From Pedosphaera sp. (GTDB taxonomy: Bacteria; Verrucomicrobiota; Verrucomicrobiia; Limisphaerales; DSYF01), in the NCBI GenBank assembly GCA_017853715.1, contig JAFMIZ010000011.1, positions 1-43,338 on the forward strand: 43,338 nucleotides of DNA, written 5' to 3'. The notes below the pieces were generated by a model that did not search any database, was not told the origin of the DNA, and saw only the letters and a list, made by a program, of their open reading frames with translations. A program made the translations under genes and the position numbers. Shown here piece by piece: positions 32,035-41,503 of the stretch (its first letter is position 1; every line of letters starts with the position of its first letter).

Positions 32035-34800
32035 TTATTTGCCCTGGGCAGCCGGCGCGACCACCGGGGCCTGCTGCGGGATGGTCTTCTGGCGGAACGG
32101 GAGATCATCGTCACTGTGCTTCCTGTTTCCAGCCGGATCCAGAATTGTCGGCGAGACAAAAATCACGAGATTCTTCTTTTGGGAGATGCTGGATTCGCTG
32201 CGGAAGAAACGTCCCAGTAAAGGTATATCGCCCAATACGGGGACCTTGTCCTTTGAACGAGCCACGTTGTCCGTAAGCAAGCCACCCAACGCAACCGTCT
32301 GGCCGTCCCAAACAATGCACGTGGTCGTCACCTGGCGAAGGCGGAGCCTCGGCAAAGGCAGCAAGGCCGTAATCGGAAGGCCGACCCCAGAACCTTGGCC
32401 GCCTGACGAAACTGACTGGGCTTGGGGAATGAAACCGCCGGGGTCATCATACCCCAGAAACTCGGTCACCGTGGGTATCAGCGCCATTTGGATCGTGTAC
32501 CCATCGGCTGATACGTACGGGATCACATCCAACGTCGGACCGAAAGGCAAAGGACTGGTGTCATACTGCGACGTGGAACCAACCGCCCCACCGCCGCCAC
32601 CGCCACCAAGACTATCCCCACCACCGCCGGAGGCGTTCTGTTCCAAGTTGACGCCGGTAACGATCGTCTGGATGTCAACCGTTTGAAGTTGAGCTTGGCG
32701 GCCGCTTACCGTCGTGACGTCGGGGGCATTGAGCACCTCAACCCCATCGCGTTGCTCCAGCGCCTTGATGATCAATCGGAACTGCGGGTCGGTCAGGATA
32801 CCAGTCAGGGTCATCAGCGTCGGAGCGCCTTGAACGTTCCGCAGCCCGGCCGTAAGCAACTGATCCGTCGGCGAGACAGGGATGGCCGTTCCGTTCTGCA
32901 CCGAACCCGGAAATACGCCCTCAGGATTTCCTTGCGAAGGCGCTCCCGCATAGCTGGGGGCCGTTCCACCTTGGAAGCCTGCCTGTCCACCGCCAAAAAG
33001 AACGTTGCCCAAATACCAGTCGAAGCCCAAGGCTTTGACATCGGACTGGGTGATTTCCGCAAACTTGGCCTGAATATTCACTTGCGGAGGGACGATGTTC
33101 AGCACTTGGATCGCCTGCTCAATGATGTCCAAATCCCGCAAGGTGGCGTTGACGAACAAGGTTCCTTGACGGTCATTGAAGAAGACCGCCTTGGGCGGCG
33201 ACAGGTCAACGCCGAGTGCGCCGAAGAAGTCGCGGACTGCATCCTGGACGAGTGCGACATCCATGCGCTCGGTGATGCCGGCAAGGCCACCGCCGCGAAC
33301 GCCAAAACTGCCCACCTGAGGGCCTTGACCGCCACCCTGCCCACCGCCGCCACCACCGCCACGCTGGCTACCAAAGCCACCGGTGACATCAACCCGAGGA
33401 ACTGAAATGGAACTGGAATTGTTACCGTTCCCCCCCTGGCCACCACCACCACCGCCGCCGCCACCGCGACCGCCGCCGCGACCGCCGCCACCGCCACCAC
33501 TACTGGTTTCGATGTCACCGAACGCCAAGGCGCTGACGTTTTCCAAGCCCATCCAGAAGGTGTTAGGATCGACCCGGAAAAACCGGGTATGAAGCGGCAC
33601 GGCCTCCGCTGCCTTGACCGAGAAGACGATGCCGTAATCCTCGATGGAGTATTTGATGGGGCGCTCAGCAACGCGAACCAGAATATCGAGCAAATCCGCC
33701 AAACGAATATCCGCCAATGCGGGGTTGATCTTGATCGAGATGCTGCCGAGATCCACCGGCTCTTCCTCGACAGGCCCCTGTGTGACGGGCAGTCCGGTTG
33801 CAGGGTCGATGACCATGGTGGGGGCCCCGCCCCCCCCTGAGCCTGCTCCGTCGGCCAGTGGCGCCATGATGAAATTGATGCCCTGTTTGTCAGGATCGCG
33901 GCGCTTCACATCCGAGGCCAGGGTGCGAATCACTTCACTCAGGGGCAGCCCGTCATAAAACACATTATCGAGACGGATACGATCCAGCTTGGAGTTGATC
34001 TGGCGACGACGGTCGCTGGTGTTCACCAGGTTGGTGTTGGCGAGCGGATTTGGCACGGCAAGGTTCAGGCGGTCCACCGGTTTTTCCCATGCCTGCTCGA
34101 CCTCCAAGATCGCGCCCTTGAAGTCGACCTCCCGCCCGATCTTCTTGTTGCTGTAGTTCTTTTCCCGGAGCAGGCTCAGGTAGTAAGCCGCCGCATAATT
34201 GTCCGGCTCATCCTTCAACACTTCGGTCAGGATGGCCTCCGCCTCTTGATATTTTCCGTTCTCGAACATCAGTTTGGCGTTTTGGACCTTCGTGGAGTTG
34301 TCGACCCGGTCTTTTTGCCATCCGGGCACGCGGTCCAAGGTTTTGTCATCCGGCATGAGTCCGGCCATTTCTTTGAGGCGGAAATCATTGTCGGTCTTGA
34401 AGGCGACCGCCTCTTTGCTGGCAGGATTAACCTTCAGCACGCGTGCGACCTGCGTATCGGCTTCCCGCAGATTCCCGCTTTTTTGAGCACTTCTGGCGAG
34501 CTGCAGGCGGACGTCGGTGAAGCCAGCAATGACCGCCGTGGCTTCGGACGCGATGCGGCTGGCGCCAATACCCTCCACCAGCGTGAGGCACTGCTCATAG
34601 ATCTTGGCGGACGCCTCCAAATCGCCGCGCCGTGATGCGCTTTGGGCGGCAGCGAGCTTCTCGCGAAGCGTGATCTCGTCGGCTTGACGGCGAACTGCTT
34701 CATTGATGGCGGCGTCCGTCACGGCCGGCTGCGGATAGGCGGTGTGAGCGATGACCGCGAGCAAGGAGAAACCCAAAAACAATTGGAATGATCTAATCAT
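32035..34800 (-). CDS. Secretin of a type IV pilus-like system (Amuc_1098/PilQ-GspD type)
   Basis: A 921-aa outer-membrane secretin expected to form the exit ring of a pilus or secretion machine. It has a signal peptide (1 to about 25). A TPR-like helical region lies at roughly 30-250 (AKIYEQCLTLVEG; KYQEAEAILTEVLKDEP). Secretin N-type domains occupy about 275-410 and 510-570. The C-terminal secretin core at 575-890 includes VPVLGDIPLLGRFF (853-866) and KKNLVIFVSPTI, the hallmark of the family. A Gly tract at about 434-505 separates the N domains, and a second Gly-rich patch lies at 724-739. It is the last gene of a minus-strand operon, 30 bases after the 265-aa protein. The N-terminal TPR part and gene order match the Akkermansia Amuc_1098 family better than classical PilQ. 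Confidence 0.88.
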   Translation of the reverse strand: MIRSFQLFLGFSLLAVIAHTAYPQPAVTDAAINEAVRRQADEITLREKLAAAQSASRRGDLEASAKIYEQCLTLVEGIGASRIASEATAVIAGFTDVRLQLARSAQKSGNLREADTQVARVLKVNPASKEAVAFKTDNDFRLKEMAGLMPDDKTLDRVPGWQKDRVDNSTKVQNAKLMFENGKYQEAEAILTEVLKDEPDNYAAAYYLSLLREKNYSNKKIGREVDFKGAILEVEQAWEKPVDRLNLAVPNPLANTNLVNTSDRRRQINSKLDRIRLDNVFYDGLPLSEVIRTLASDVKRRDPDKQGINFIMAPLADGAGSGGGGAPTMVIDPATGLPVTQGPVEEEPVDLGSISIKINPALADIRLADLLDILVRVAERPIKYSIEDYGIVFSVKAAEAVPLHTRFFRVDPNTFWMGLENVSALAFGDIETSSGGGGGGRGGGRGGGGGGGGGQGGNGNNSSSISVPRVDVTGGFGSQRGGGGGGGQGGGQGPQVGSFGVRGGGLAGITERMDVALVQDAVRDFFGALGVDLSPPKAVFFNDRQGTLFVNATLRDLDIIEQAIQVLNIVPPQVNIQAKFAEITQSDVKALGFDWYLGNVLFGGGQAGFQGGTAPSYAGAPSQGNPEGVFPGSVQNGTAIPVSPTDQLLTAGLRNVQGAPTLMTLTGILTDPQFRLIIKALEQRDGVEVLNAPDVTTVSGRQAQLQTVDIQTIVTGVNLEQNASGGGGDSLGGGGGGGAVGSTSQYDTSPLPFGPTLDVIPYVSADGYTIQMALIPTVTEFLGYDDPGGFIPQAQSVSSGGQGSGVGLPITALLPLPRLRLRQVTTTCIVWDGQTVALGGLLTDNVARSKDKVPVLGDIPLLGRFFRSESSISQKKNLVIFVSPTILDPAGNRKHSDDDLPFRQKTIPQQAPVVAPAAQGK
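33286..33501 (-). repeat. Poly-glycine-coding trinucleotide tract in the secretin gene
   Basis: About 70 codons (residues 434-505) are mostly Gly with some Arg, Gln and Asn, coded by GGT/GGC/GGN runs (CCACCACC/CCGCCGCC on the plus strand). Short triplet repeats of this kind can gain or lose whole codons by slippage without changing frame. Confidence 0.8.
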
Positions 34801-34830
34801 GGGAACGCTTCTGATATGTGGAGAATGAAG

Positions 34831-35628
34831 TTATTTGGCGATGGTCATCAGCACCGCGGTTTTCTTTCCGGATGGCGATGAGAATACTACCTCGGTTTCA
34901 TTGATGGCAACGATATTGTAATCTTCGCCGGCGATCTGGATCTTGTCACCCACCCGACGCTTCAGCCACGTGCGCGTTTCGGGGGCATACTTGAGGTCCA
35001 CCATGTAGCCGTCCACACGCTGAAAGGGCTTGTCCCGGGTCAGGCGAACCCGACCATCCGTCCCAGCCACCTCCTCAAGCATCAACGCCTCCGGGTTCGC
35101 CTCCGGCCCAACAACCTTGGCCAAACGGAACTGGTCCGTCTTTGTCTCCACCGACGCATAGGACTGCCGCTTTTTGCGATCATTCACCTTGGCAGCGGCC
35201 TGGCGCTCCAATCCGATGGCATAGCGAGCGCCGGTTTCGTTGGTGACCACATTGTCGAACGAGATGATGGTGTAGAGGGGAGCGGTCGCCAAAACTTCAA
35301 CGGCAGCGGGGCCCACTTCATTCCCGCTTTTAACCTTAAGGGGGCGATTGTCGGTCGTCTTCTGCCAGAGCACCGGATTGAACAGGCGATGACCGGTCGT
35401 GAAATCCAATTTGACGGGTGAAGCGGCCCGGCCCAAAAGAGCCTCTGCTGAACTCAAGTCCAGGGGAGGCAAACTCTGGATCCTTGAGGGGAAGATTTCG
35501 TTGCGCTTGGTTTTCAGAGCCTCCCGCTCGCTGGCGACCTTGAGCGGCAGCAGGGCGACAGCCACTGTGAGACCGACCAACACAACTCCCAACAGCACTT
35601 TTTCCCAGTTCTTCTTGATGAAATCCAT
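34831..35628 (-). CDS. Amuc_1099-like pilus system protein
   Basis: A 265-aa bitopic protein: a short cytoplasmic start (MDFIKKNWEK), one membrane helix at about 11-32 (VLLGVVLVGLTVAVALLPLKV), then an extracytoplasmic part. The C-terminal third is beta-rich (YMVDLKYAPETRTWLKRRVGDKIQIAGEDYNIVAINETEVVFSSPSGKKTAVLM), resembling the small OB or SH3-like domain of PilP/GspC-type connector proteins, which bind the secretin. No other domain is recognised. It sits between the Amuc_1100-like gene (6-base gap) and the secretin gene (30 bases). Identification rests on position and topology as much as on sequence; an inner-membrane link to the secretin is inferred. Confidence 0.7.
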   Translation of the reverse strand: MDFIKKNWEKVLLGVVLVGLTVAVALLPLKVASEREALKTKRNEIFPSRIQSLPPLDLSSAEALLGRAASPVKLDFTTGHRLFNPVLWQKTTDNRPLKVKSGNEVGPAAVEVLATAPLYTIISFDNVVTNETGARYAIGLERQAAAKVNDRKKRQSYASVETKTDQFRLAKVVGPEANPEALMLEEVAGTDGRVRLTRDKPFQRVDGYMVDLKYAPETRTWLKRRVGDKIQIAGEDYNIVAINETEVVFSSPSGKKTAVLMTIAK

Positions 35629-35634
35629 GGTGGG

Positions 35635-36807
35635 TTATTCGGTAGGAGTGAGGTTCAACCGCACCACTTGAACGAGGAGCGTGACCTTGAACTGTTTTTC
35701 GTCAAGCATCGTGGGCAGTCCGCCTCGAGCAACAGTTCGAGGGCGAGCAGCCGGATAGCCGTAACCAGCCGCAGGATAAGCGGGCGCCACTGCGGCTCCA
35801 TAAGGATTGCCTGACCCACCATATTGGTTGGCACCATAGCGATTTCCGCCCGTCGGATCAGCTCCACCCGCTTCCCCGCCATACTGATTGTTTGAGTAAC
35901 GATTCCCGGCGGTGGCATCGCCGGCAGCGTAGCGACCGCCCCCGGCGCCTCCTTCTGCCGGGTAGGCAGGATAAGCAACCGGCGGCGGAGCAGGGGCAAC
36001 GTAGGCGGCATCGTAGGGGGAACCGGCGAAGCCCGCACCCAGGTCACCAAAGCCTTGGGCGCCCGAGCTTACGGGCTCCACGTTGACAGCCCGGACAATC
36101 AAGCCATTGGGTGAAGAGGCGAACCGGGACAAAACCTCGGCGAGTTCAGAGCTGAACGACCGGAAAGTGAGCTCGTAGGGGACCAGCACAGCGATTTCAT
36201 TCGTGACCGCGCCTTCGGTGAGGTAATCAGCGGTTTGCTGGGCCTCCGTATCATGCGTGGAAACTTTGGGACGACGCACTGCATCCAAGGCGTTGACCCT
36301 TGCGCCCATGAGAATGTCGCAAATGGCTTTCACGTCGCCCAGTTGCTGCGCCAAGGGCTGCAATCCGGCCTGATCGAACATGATGCGATTCTGGATAGCC
36401 GTGAAGGAGAAGAAGAAATTGGTCTGCAACTGCACTCCGCCACGGGCGGCATCCCGCTGCAACTCATCGATGGTGCGGCGCAGCGCTCCGGCGAAGGCGG
36501 CACTGGAGACATTGGTTTCGGGCGGGATCGCCGGGACCGGCTTAAAAAGTTCGGCAGCGCGTTGGATCACCGCGTGAACCTGCTCTTTTTGCTGCCTGGC
36601 CGCGGCGATGTTGTCCGTCTGGTCATCCCCCGGGTGGGGATTTTGGCTGTTCAGCTGGCTGAGTTTCCCATACGCCTCATTCAACTTGTTCAGCGCCTGA
36701 TTGTTTTGATCCATCCCCCGCATCAAATAAAGGGCAGACAGCAGCATCAGCACGAGGGAAATCACGCCGCCCAGCACGAACAAAAGGTTACGCTTGATCC
36801 ATTCCAT
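35635..36807 (-). CDS. Amuc_1100-like pilus-associated membrane protein (PilO-like)
   Basis: A 390-aa bitopic protein with a membrane helix at 8-30 (LLFVLGGVISLVLMLLSALYLMR) followed by a coiled coil (31-90: NNQALNKLNEAYGKLSQLNS...QQKEQVHAVIQRA). A globular domain at about 100-245 is of the kind seen in PilO/GspM proteins (LVPYELTFRSFSSELAEVLSRF, GLIVRAVNVEP). Residues 250-360 are a Gly/Tyr/Pro/Asn-rich linker with NRYG, NQYGG and NPYG units, after which a last strand pair (FKVTLLVQVVRLNL) completes the fold. Gene order and topology match Akkermansia Amuc_1100, a pilus-operon protein reported to signal to host cells. This homologue from a different lineage need not share that activity. It starts 1 base after the PilM stop. 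Confidence 0.75.
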   Translation of the reverse strand: MEWIKRNLLFVLGGVISLVLMLLSALYLMRGMDQNNQALNKLNEAYGKLSQLNSQNPHPGDDQTDNIAAARQQKEQVHAVIQRAAELFKPVPAIPPETNVSSAAFAGALRRTIDELQRDAARGGVQLQTNFFFSFTAIQNRIMFDQAGLQPLAQQLGDVKAICDILMGARVNALDAVRRPKVSTHDTEAQQTADYLTEGAVTNEIAVLVPYELTFRSFSSELAEVLSRFASSPNGLIVRAVNVEPVSSGAQGFGDLGAGFAGSPYDAAYVAPAPPPVAYPAYPAEGGAGGGRYAAGDATAGNRYSNNQYGGEAGGADPTGGNRYGANQYGGSGNPYGAAVAPAYPAAGYGYPAARPRTVARGGLPTMLDEKQFKVTLLVQVVRLNLTPTE

Positions 36808-36808
36808 A

Positions 36809-38887
36809 TTAGTGCTTCATGGGCCGCTTGAGGCCGAGGGTGACGCCGAATGTGAAAGTAGAAGTGGTGGCATCCGGTGTCACCTGCGGAGAAAGCACGG
36901 TGGTTGCCGGATTGAACAGCTGGCTCGCACTCAACTCAGCCTGCACCGCGAAAGGGATGATCTGCTGGGCTTCCGGCGAAACATCCACCGCCCGCAAGAC
37001 AACGGTCACCTTGGAATACTCAGTTCCCGAGTCTTGCGATTGACCAACGGGCGTCATGATCGGGGTGCCGTCAGGGTTGTAAGCCGGCGTGCCATCCGGG
37101 TTCATCATGGGCACCCCCATCATGGGGGTGCCATCCGCATTCATCATCGGAGTCCCGTCGGGGTTGTACATGGGTTGAGCGTTAGGGTCCATGGCTGGCT
37201 GACCGGGCATGCCCCCCATGGCATCAGGATAGCCTGGCGAGGCGCCAAATTCGCTTCCTCCAGCGGCGGGATAAGCCGGCTGCCCACCATAGGGATTGGG
37301 CATCGCGTAAGGGTCACCGCCACCATAGGGATTTGGCGCGGCGGAGGGGTTTGCCCCGCCATAAGGATCAGCAGCGGCTCCGTAGGGGTTAAAACCGTAA
37401 GCGCTGCTTGCGCCCATGCCTTGCTTGGTGATGAACTGCTCGATCCAAACCCCCGTTTCGACGCCCAATTTTTGGCGGGCGCCCTCCTCAACCCTGGCCA
37501 AAACCCGCCTGAGTTCGGCGCAGACATCTCCCCAGTAATAGCGGTCGTGTATCCACTCAGAAATCTGGCCCAGGTTGTTGGTCGCGGTCGCCAGATCCTG
37601 GTTGTAGGCCTTTTTGAAGTCTGCGGCCTTGATCTCGAGGGGCGTCAAGCGCTCTTGGAGGGTGTTGAATTCGGATTCTTTCACGGCGGCCAACTTGGAA
37701 TACAGCCAGCCCGTGGCCGCCACCACCAGCACCAGACTGACAATAGCCGCCATGAAATAGGGCTTTTTCTGGTTGAAACTCTGCCAGCGGAGGGTGCTTT
37801 CCGGCATCAAATTCAATTCAACGGGGCAGTTGGCCAAGTTGCGCAGCCCCAAACCGACCACTTCGCCCATGGCGTGGGCGGCACGGGCCAGGTCCTCAAG
37901 ATTGACCGCCGGATCGATCTGGACGTTGCGGAAGGGATTGAAGTATTCGACCGGGACATTCAACTTTTCCGCGAAGAATTGCGCCGTGTAAGGCATCACC
38001 GACGCGCCGCCCGCGAGGAACAGGCGTTGAGGGGCCGATCCGCCTTGCTGAGCGCGGTAAAACTGGAGGGTTTGATTGACCTGAATATGCAGGCGGGTCA
38101 TGAACTGGCGCGCTATCTTGGAGATGGCCGCCTGGTGGGGGTTCTCCGGTTCTTCGTAAGCGCCACCCAGACTGACAAAACCCTCATCGATCTTGATCTG
38201 ATCCGCCTTGGGGAAGGGCAACTTCGCCTCGTTGGCGAAATCTTGGGTGATCGAATTTGCGCCCAGGTTTATGCTGCGGGCGTAGACCCTGCCCTTTTCG
38301 AAGAACAACAGGTTGCTCGTCTTTGCACCGATGTCCAGAAGCATGGTGCAATCATCAAGGTCACCGTAGTTATAGCGGAACGCATTGCAGAGCGCCGCGG
38401 GCGAAACATCGGCGATGTCCAACGCCAAGCCGGCCGAGGCCGCCACGCGAAACAATCCCTCAACCACGTCAGACTTGATGGCCACGAGCAGCACCTCCAA
38501 CTCACCCGAGGGATGGGACCCCAAAATCTGATAATCCCACACCACCTCAGCGAGCGGAAAAGGAACATTCTGCTGCGCCTCATACTGGATGATCTGGGTG
38601 ACCTTCGTGGAGTCGACCGGAGGCAGCTTTACGAACTTGGAGAACACGTGGTAGCCGGGCGCGCTGACATTGATGGACCTGGCCTTCAGCCCCTTCTCGG
38701 CAATGACCTCCTGGATGGCCTTGAGAACCACCGCTTCACGCCTGGCGTCCTGCGAACCCTCCAGCCCGAGCGGCTTGATGGCAAACTGGAGCAAGCGCAA
38801 CACCCCGGCGTCGTCCACCTCAAACTCACCGACTTTGAGACTTCCGGCGCCGAAATCGATGGTCAAAAAATTCTTCGCGTTTAGCAT
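36809..38887 (-). CDS. pilM: PilM-like protein fused to a PilN-like segment (Amuc_1101 type)
   Basis: A 692-aa protein and first gene of the pilus operon. Residues 1-350 have the actin-like PilM fold: FLTIDFGAGSLKVGEF is the phosphate-1 motif, LLDIGAKTSNLLFFEKG (183-199) phosphate-2, and LFLAGGASVMP the adenosine motif. A membrane helix at 377-396 and a coiled coil at 400-470 follow, as in PilN, so PilM and PilN are probably one polypeptide here. A low-complexity linker of about 115 residues (499-612) has NPYGG-type units and then five NPDGTP/NADGTP-type repeats. The C-terminal 70 residues (YSKVTVVLRAVDV...FGVTLGL) return to an ordered beta-alpha pattern. It would anchor the inner-membrane pilus platform. 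Confidence 0.85.
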   Translation of the reverse strand: MLNAKNFLTIDFGAGSLKVGEFEVDDAGVLRLLQFAIKPLGLEGSQDARREAVVLKAIQEVIAEKGLKARSINVSAPGYHVFSKFVKLPPVDSTKVTQIIQYEAQQNVPFPLAEVVWDYQILGSHPSGELEVLLVAIKSDVVEGLFRVAASAGLALDIADVSPAALCNAFRYNYGDLDDCTMLLDIGAKTSNLLFFEKGRVYARSINLGANSITQDFANEAKLPFPKADQIKIDEGFVSLGGAYEEPENPHQAAISKIARQFMTRLHIQVNQTLQFYRAQQGGSAPQRLFLAGGASVMPYTAQFFAEKLNVPVEYFNPFRNVQIDPAVNLEDLARAAHAMGEVVGLGLRNLANCPVELNLMPESTLRWQSFNQKKPYFMAAIVSLVLVVAATGWLYSKLAAVKESEFNTLQERLTPLEIKAADFKKAYNQDLATATNNLGQISEWIHDRYYWGDVCAELRRVLARVEEGARQKLGVETGVWIEQFITKQGMGASSAYGFNPYGAAADPYGGANPSAAPNPYGGGDPYAMPNPYGGQPAYPAAGGSEFGASPGYPDAMGGMPGQPAMDPNAQPMYNPDGTPMMNADGTPMMGVPMMNPDGTPAYNPDGTPIMTPVGQSQDSGTEYSKVTVVLRAVDVSPEAQQIIPFAVQAELSASQLFNPATTVLSPQVTPDATTSTFTFGVTLGLKRPMKH
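37052..37393 (-). repeat. Low-complexity repeats in the PilM-like gene (NPYGG and NxDGTP units)
   Basis: Codons 499-612 contain PYGAAADPYGGANPS, NPYGGGDPYAMPNPYGG and then NPDGTPMMNADGTPMM and related units. At DNA level the GTGCCATC(A/C)GG-type unit recurs with local tandem copies between 37060 and 37175. The repeats lie between two ordered domains, so they form a flexible spacer. Confidence 0.8.
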
Positions 38888-39013
38888 CTGAATGGCCCCG
38901 GCTGGTTAAAGGGACAGGGCTGAGCGGTTACGATGTTACTTCGGTTTGTTTCCGCGATTTTGGTCCTGCGGTCAAACAGAAAATCCCCAGCGCCCGCGCA
39001 ACGCACCAAACAA
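38888..39013. other. Promoter-bearing gap upstream of the pilus operon
   Basis: The 126 bases between the UDP-glucuronate decarboxylase stop and the pilM start should hold the operon promoter. On the minus strand a TTGACC hexamer is present about 90 bases before the ATG, but a matching -10 at the usual spacing is poor (GAAACA), so no promoter is called firmly. Confidence 0.3.
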
Positions 39014-40000
<987 letters not shown>

Positions 40001-40034
40001 GCTAAATATTGAATCAGGGGCGGGAGGGGTCCAT

Positions 40035-41426
40035 CTATCTGGCTCCAGAGCCGATCAAGACGACCGGGATCGTGCGAAGCAGGATCTTGATATCCAGCCA
40101 AAGCGACCAGTTGTCGATGTATTCCAGGTCCAGACGCACCCAATCCCGAAAATCGTTCACGTCATTGCGGCCGCTTACCTGCCAGAGGCAAGTCAAACCC
40201 GGCCGGACGCTCAGACGGCGGCGATGGGCCAGGTCATCGAAGCGGGCCACCTCGTCCACCGGCAACGGGCGCGGGCCCACCAGGCTCATCTCTCCACGCA
40301 GCACGTTGAACAATTGCGGGAACTCATCCACGCTGAACTTGCGCAGCCGGCGGCCGATGGGAGTGACTCTGGGGTCCTTGGTCACCTTGAAGACCGGCCC
40401 TGACATCTCGTTGAGGGCTGCCAGTTCCTGTTTCAACTGTTCGGCGTTGGTCACCATGGTGCGAAACTTGAACATGGTGAACGGGCGCCCGTTCAACCCG
40501 GCGCGTTGCTGGCGGAAAAGGATCGGGCCGGGTGAAGTCAATTTGATGGCGGCCGCCACGACCAACATGGGAACACCGGAGATGAGCAACAATGCGGCCG
40601 CGCCGAAGAAATCCAGCAAGTGCTTGGCGACGGCCTGCCAGGACATTTCCGGCGTGGTGCGAAACACGAGCATGGGCCGCCCCATGAACTCATCGAAAGT
40701 CAGGCGTGAAAGCTGGGTCTTGAACAGGTCGGCCACCAGCCAGAACTCCACGCCTTCCAACTCACAGGCCCGCACCAGTTCCTCGATCCAGTCAAGCTGA
40801 GCGTGGCGTGACGCGAGCACCACGCCGCGGACCGAGTGCGTGTGCATCAACTCAACCACGCGGGGAAGAGTGGCATCGGCCAGATCCAGGCAGGCTGCGG
40901 CCACGAGGCCAGACTCGCGGCTGAGCCGCATCTGTTCCTGCAGGCGGGCAGTGTCTTCCGGCGAACCGATCAAGAGGGCCTGATCGCGCATGCGCGGCAT
41001 GGCGAACTTGGTTTGATACAGCCACAGCAGGAGCTCCTCCTTCAGATAAACGAGCGCGAAGGCGACGAACGGGAACCAGATGACCATGAACCGCGCAAAA
41101 GTGATCCGGAGGAAAAACGAGGAGAGAATGAGCAAGCCGGCCGCAATGAGGCAGGACCGCAACAGCGGCAGGACGATCAGGCGGCGGGGCGCTATCAGCG
41201 GGCGACTGTAAAAACCCTGCCATTCCAGGATGATGGGCGCGGCGGGGATCAAGAACAGGAAGATCCAGAGGAACCCCTCCTCGGACGGAGCTGCGGTGAG
41301 ACCGAGGAAATCGATGACGAACGGATCGGCCCGAAGTTCCGTCGACAGCCAGAAGGCGACGGCAAAGAGACACGCATCCATCAATTGATGGATCTGCATC
41401 CGGATGATGCGTTGTCGTTTGAGCAT
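40035..41426 (-). CDS. Polyprenyl-phosphate sugar-1-phosphate transferase (exopolysaccharide initiating enzyme)
   Basis: A 463-aa inner-membrane enzyme that loads the first sugar phosphate onto undecaprenyl phosphate. The N-terminal half has about four membrane helices ([67 protein letters not shown]), then a CoA-binding-like domain ([18 protein letters not shown]). A fifth helix ([20 protein letters not shown]) precedes the catalytic domain: [26 protein letters not shown], the acidic [21 protein letters not shown] and [17 protein letters not shown]. This is the WcaJ/EpsB (PF02397) type. The sugar is unknown. It lies next to EpsI and the exosortase, the usual setting in exosortase-linked polysaccharide loci. 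Confidence 0.93.
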   Translation of the reverse strand: MLKRQRIIRMQIHQLMDACLFAVAFWLSTELRADPFVIDFLGLTAAPSEEGFLWIFLFLIPAAPIILEWQGFYSRPLIAPRRLIVLPLLRSCLIAAGLLILSSFFLRITFARFMVIWFPFVAFALVYLKEELLLWLYQTKFAMPRMRDQALLIGSPEDTARLQEQMRLSRESGLVAAACLDLADATLPRVVELMHTHSVRGVVLASRHAQLDWIEELVRACELEGVEFWLVADLFKTQLSRLTFDEFMGRPMLVFRTTPEMSWQAVAKHLLDFFGAAALLLISGVPMLVVAAAIKLTSPGPILFRQQRAGLNGRPFTMFKFRTMVTNAEQLKQELAALNEMSGPVFKVTKDPRVTPIGRRLRKFSVDEFPQLFNVLRGEMSLVGPRPLPVDEVARFDDLAHRRRLSVRPGLTCLWQVSGRNDVNDFRDWVRLDLEYIDNWSLWLDIKILLRTIPVVLIGSGAR

Positions 41427-41503
41427 TGCGTCGTGCTAGGGGGACACTCTAAGCAATTCACCCGCCCCTAAGCAACCCAGGTTAACGACCGGGGCGCTTC
41501 ATC

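Noticed and set aside
36794-38884. Long plus-strand frame (696 codons) opposite the PilM-like gene
   Set aside because: It is the GC-rich antisense shadow of pilM; it has His/Arg-rich repeats complementary to the PilM linker and no recognisable fold.
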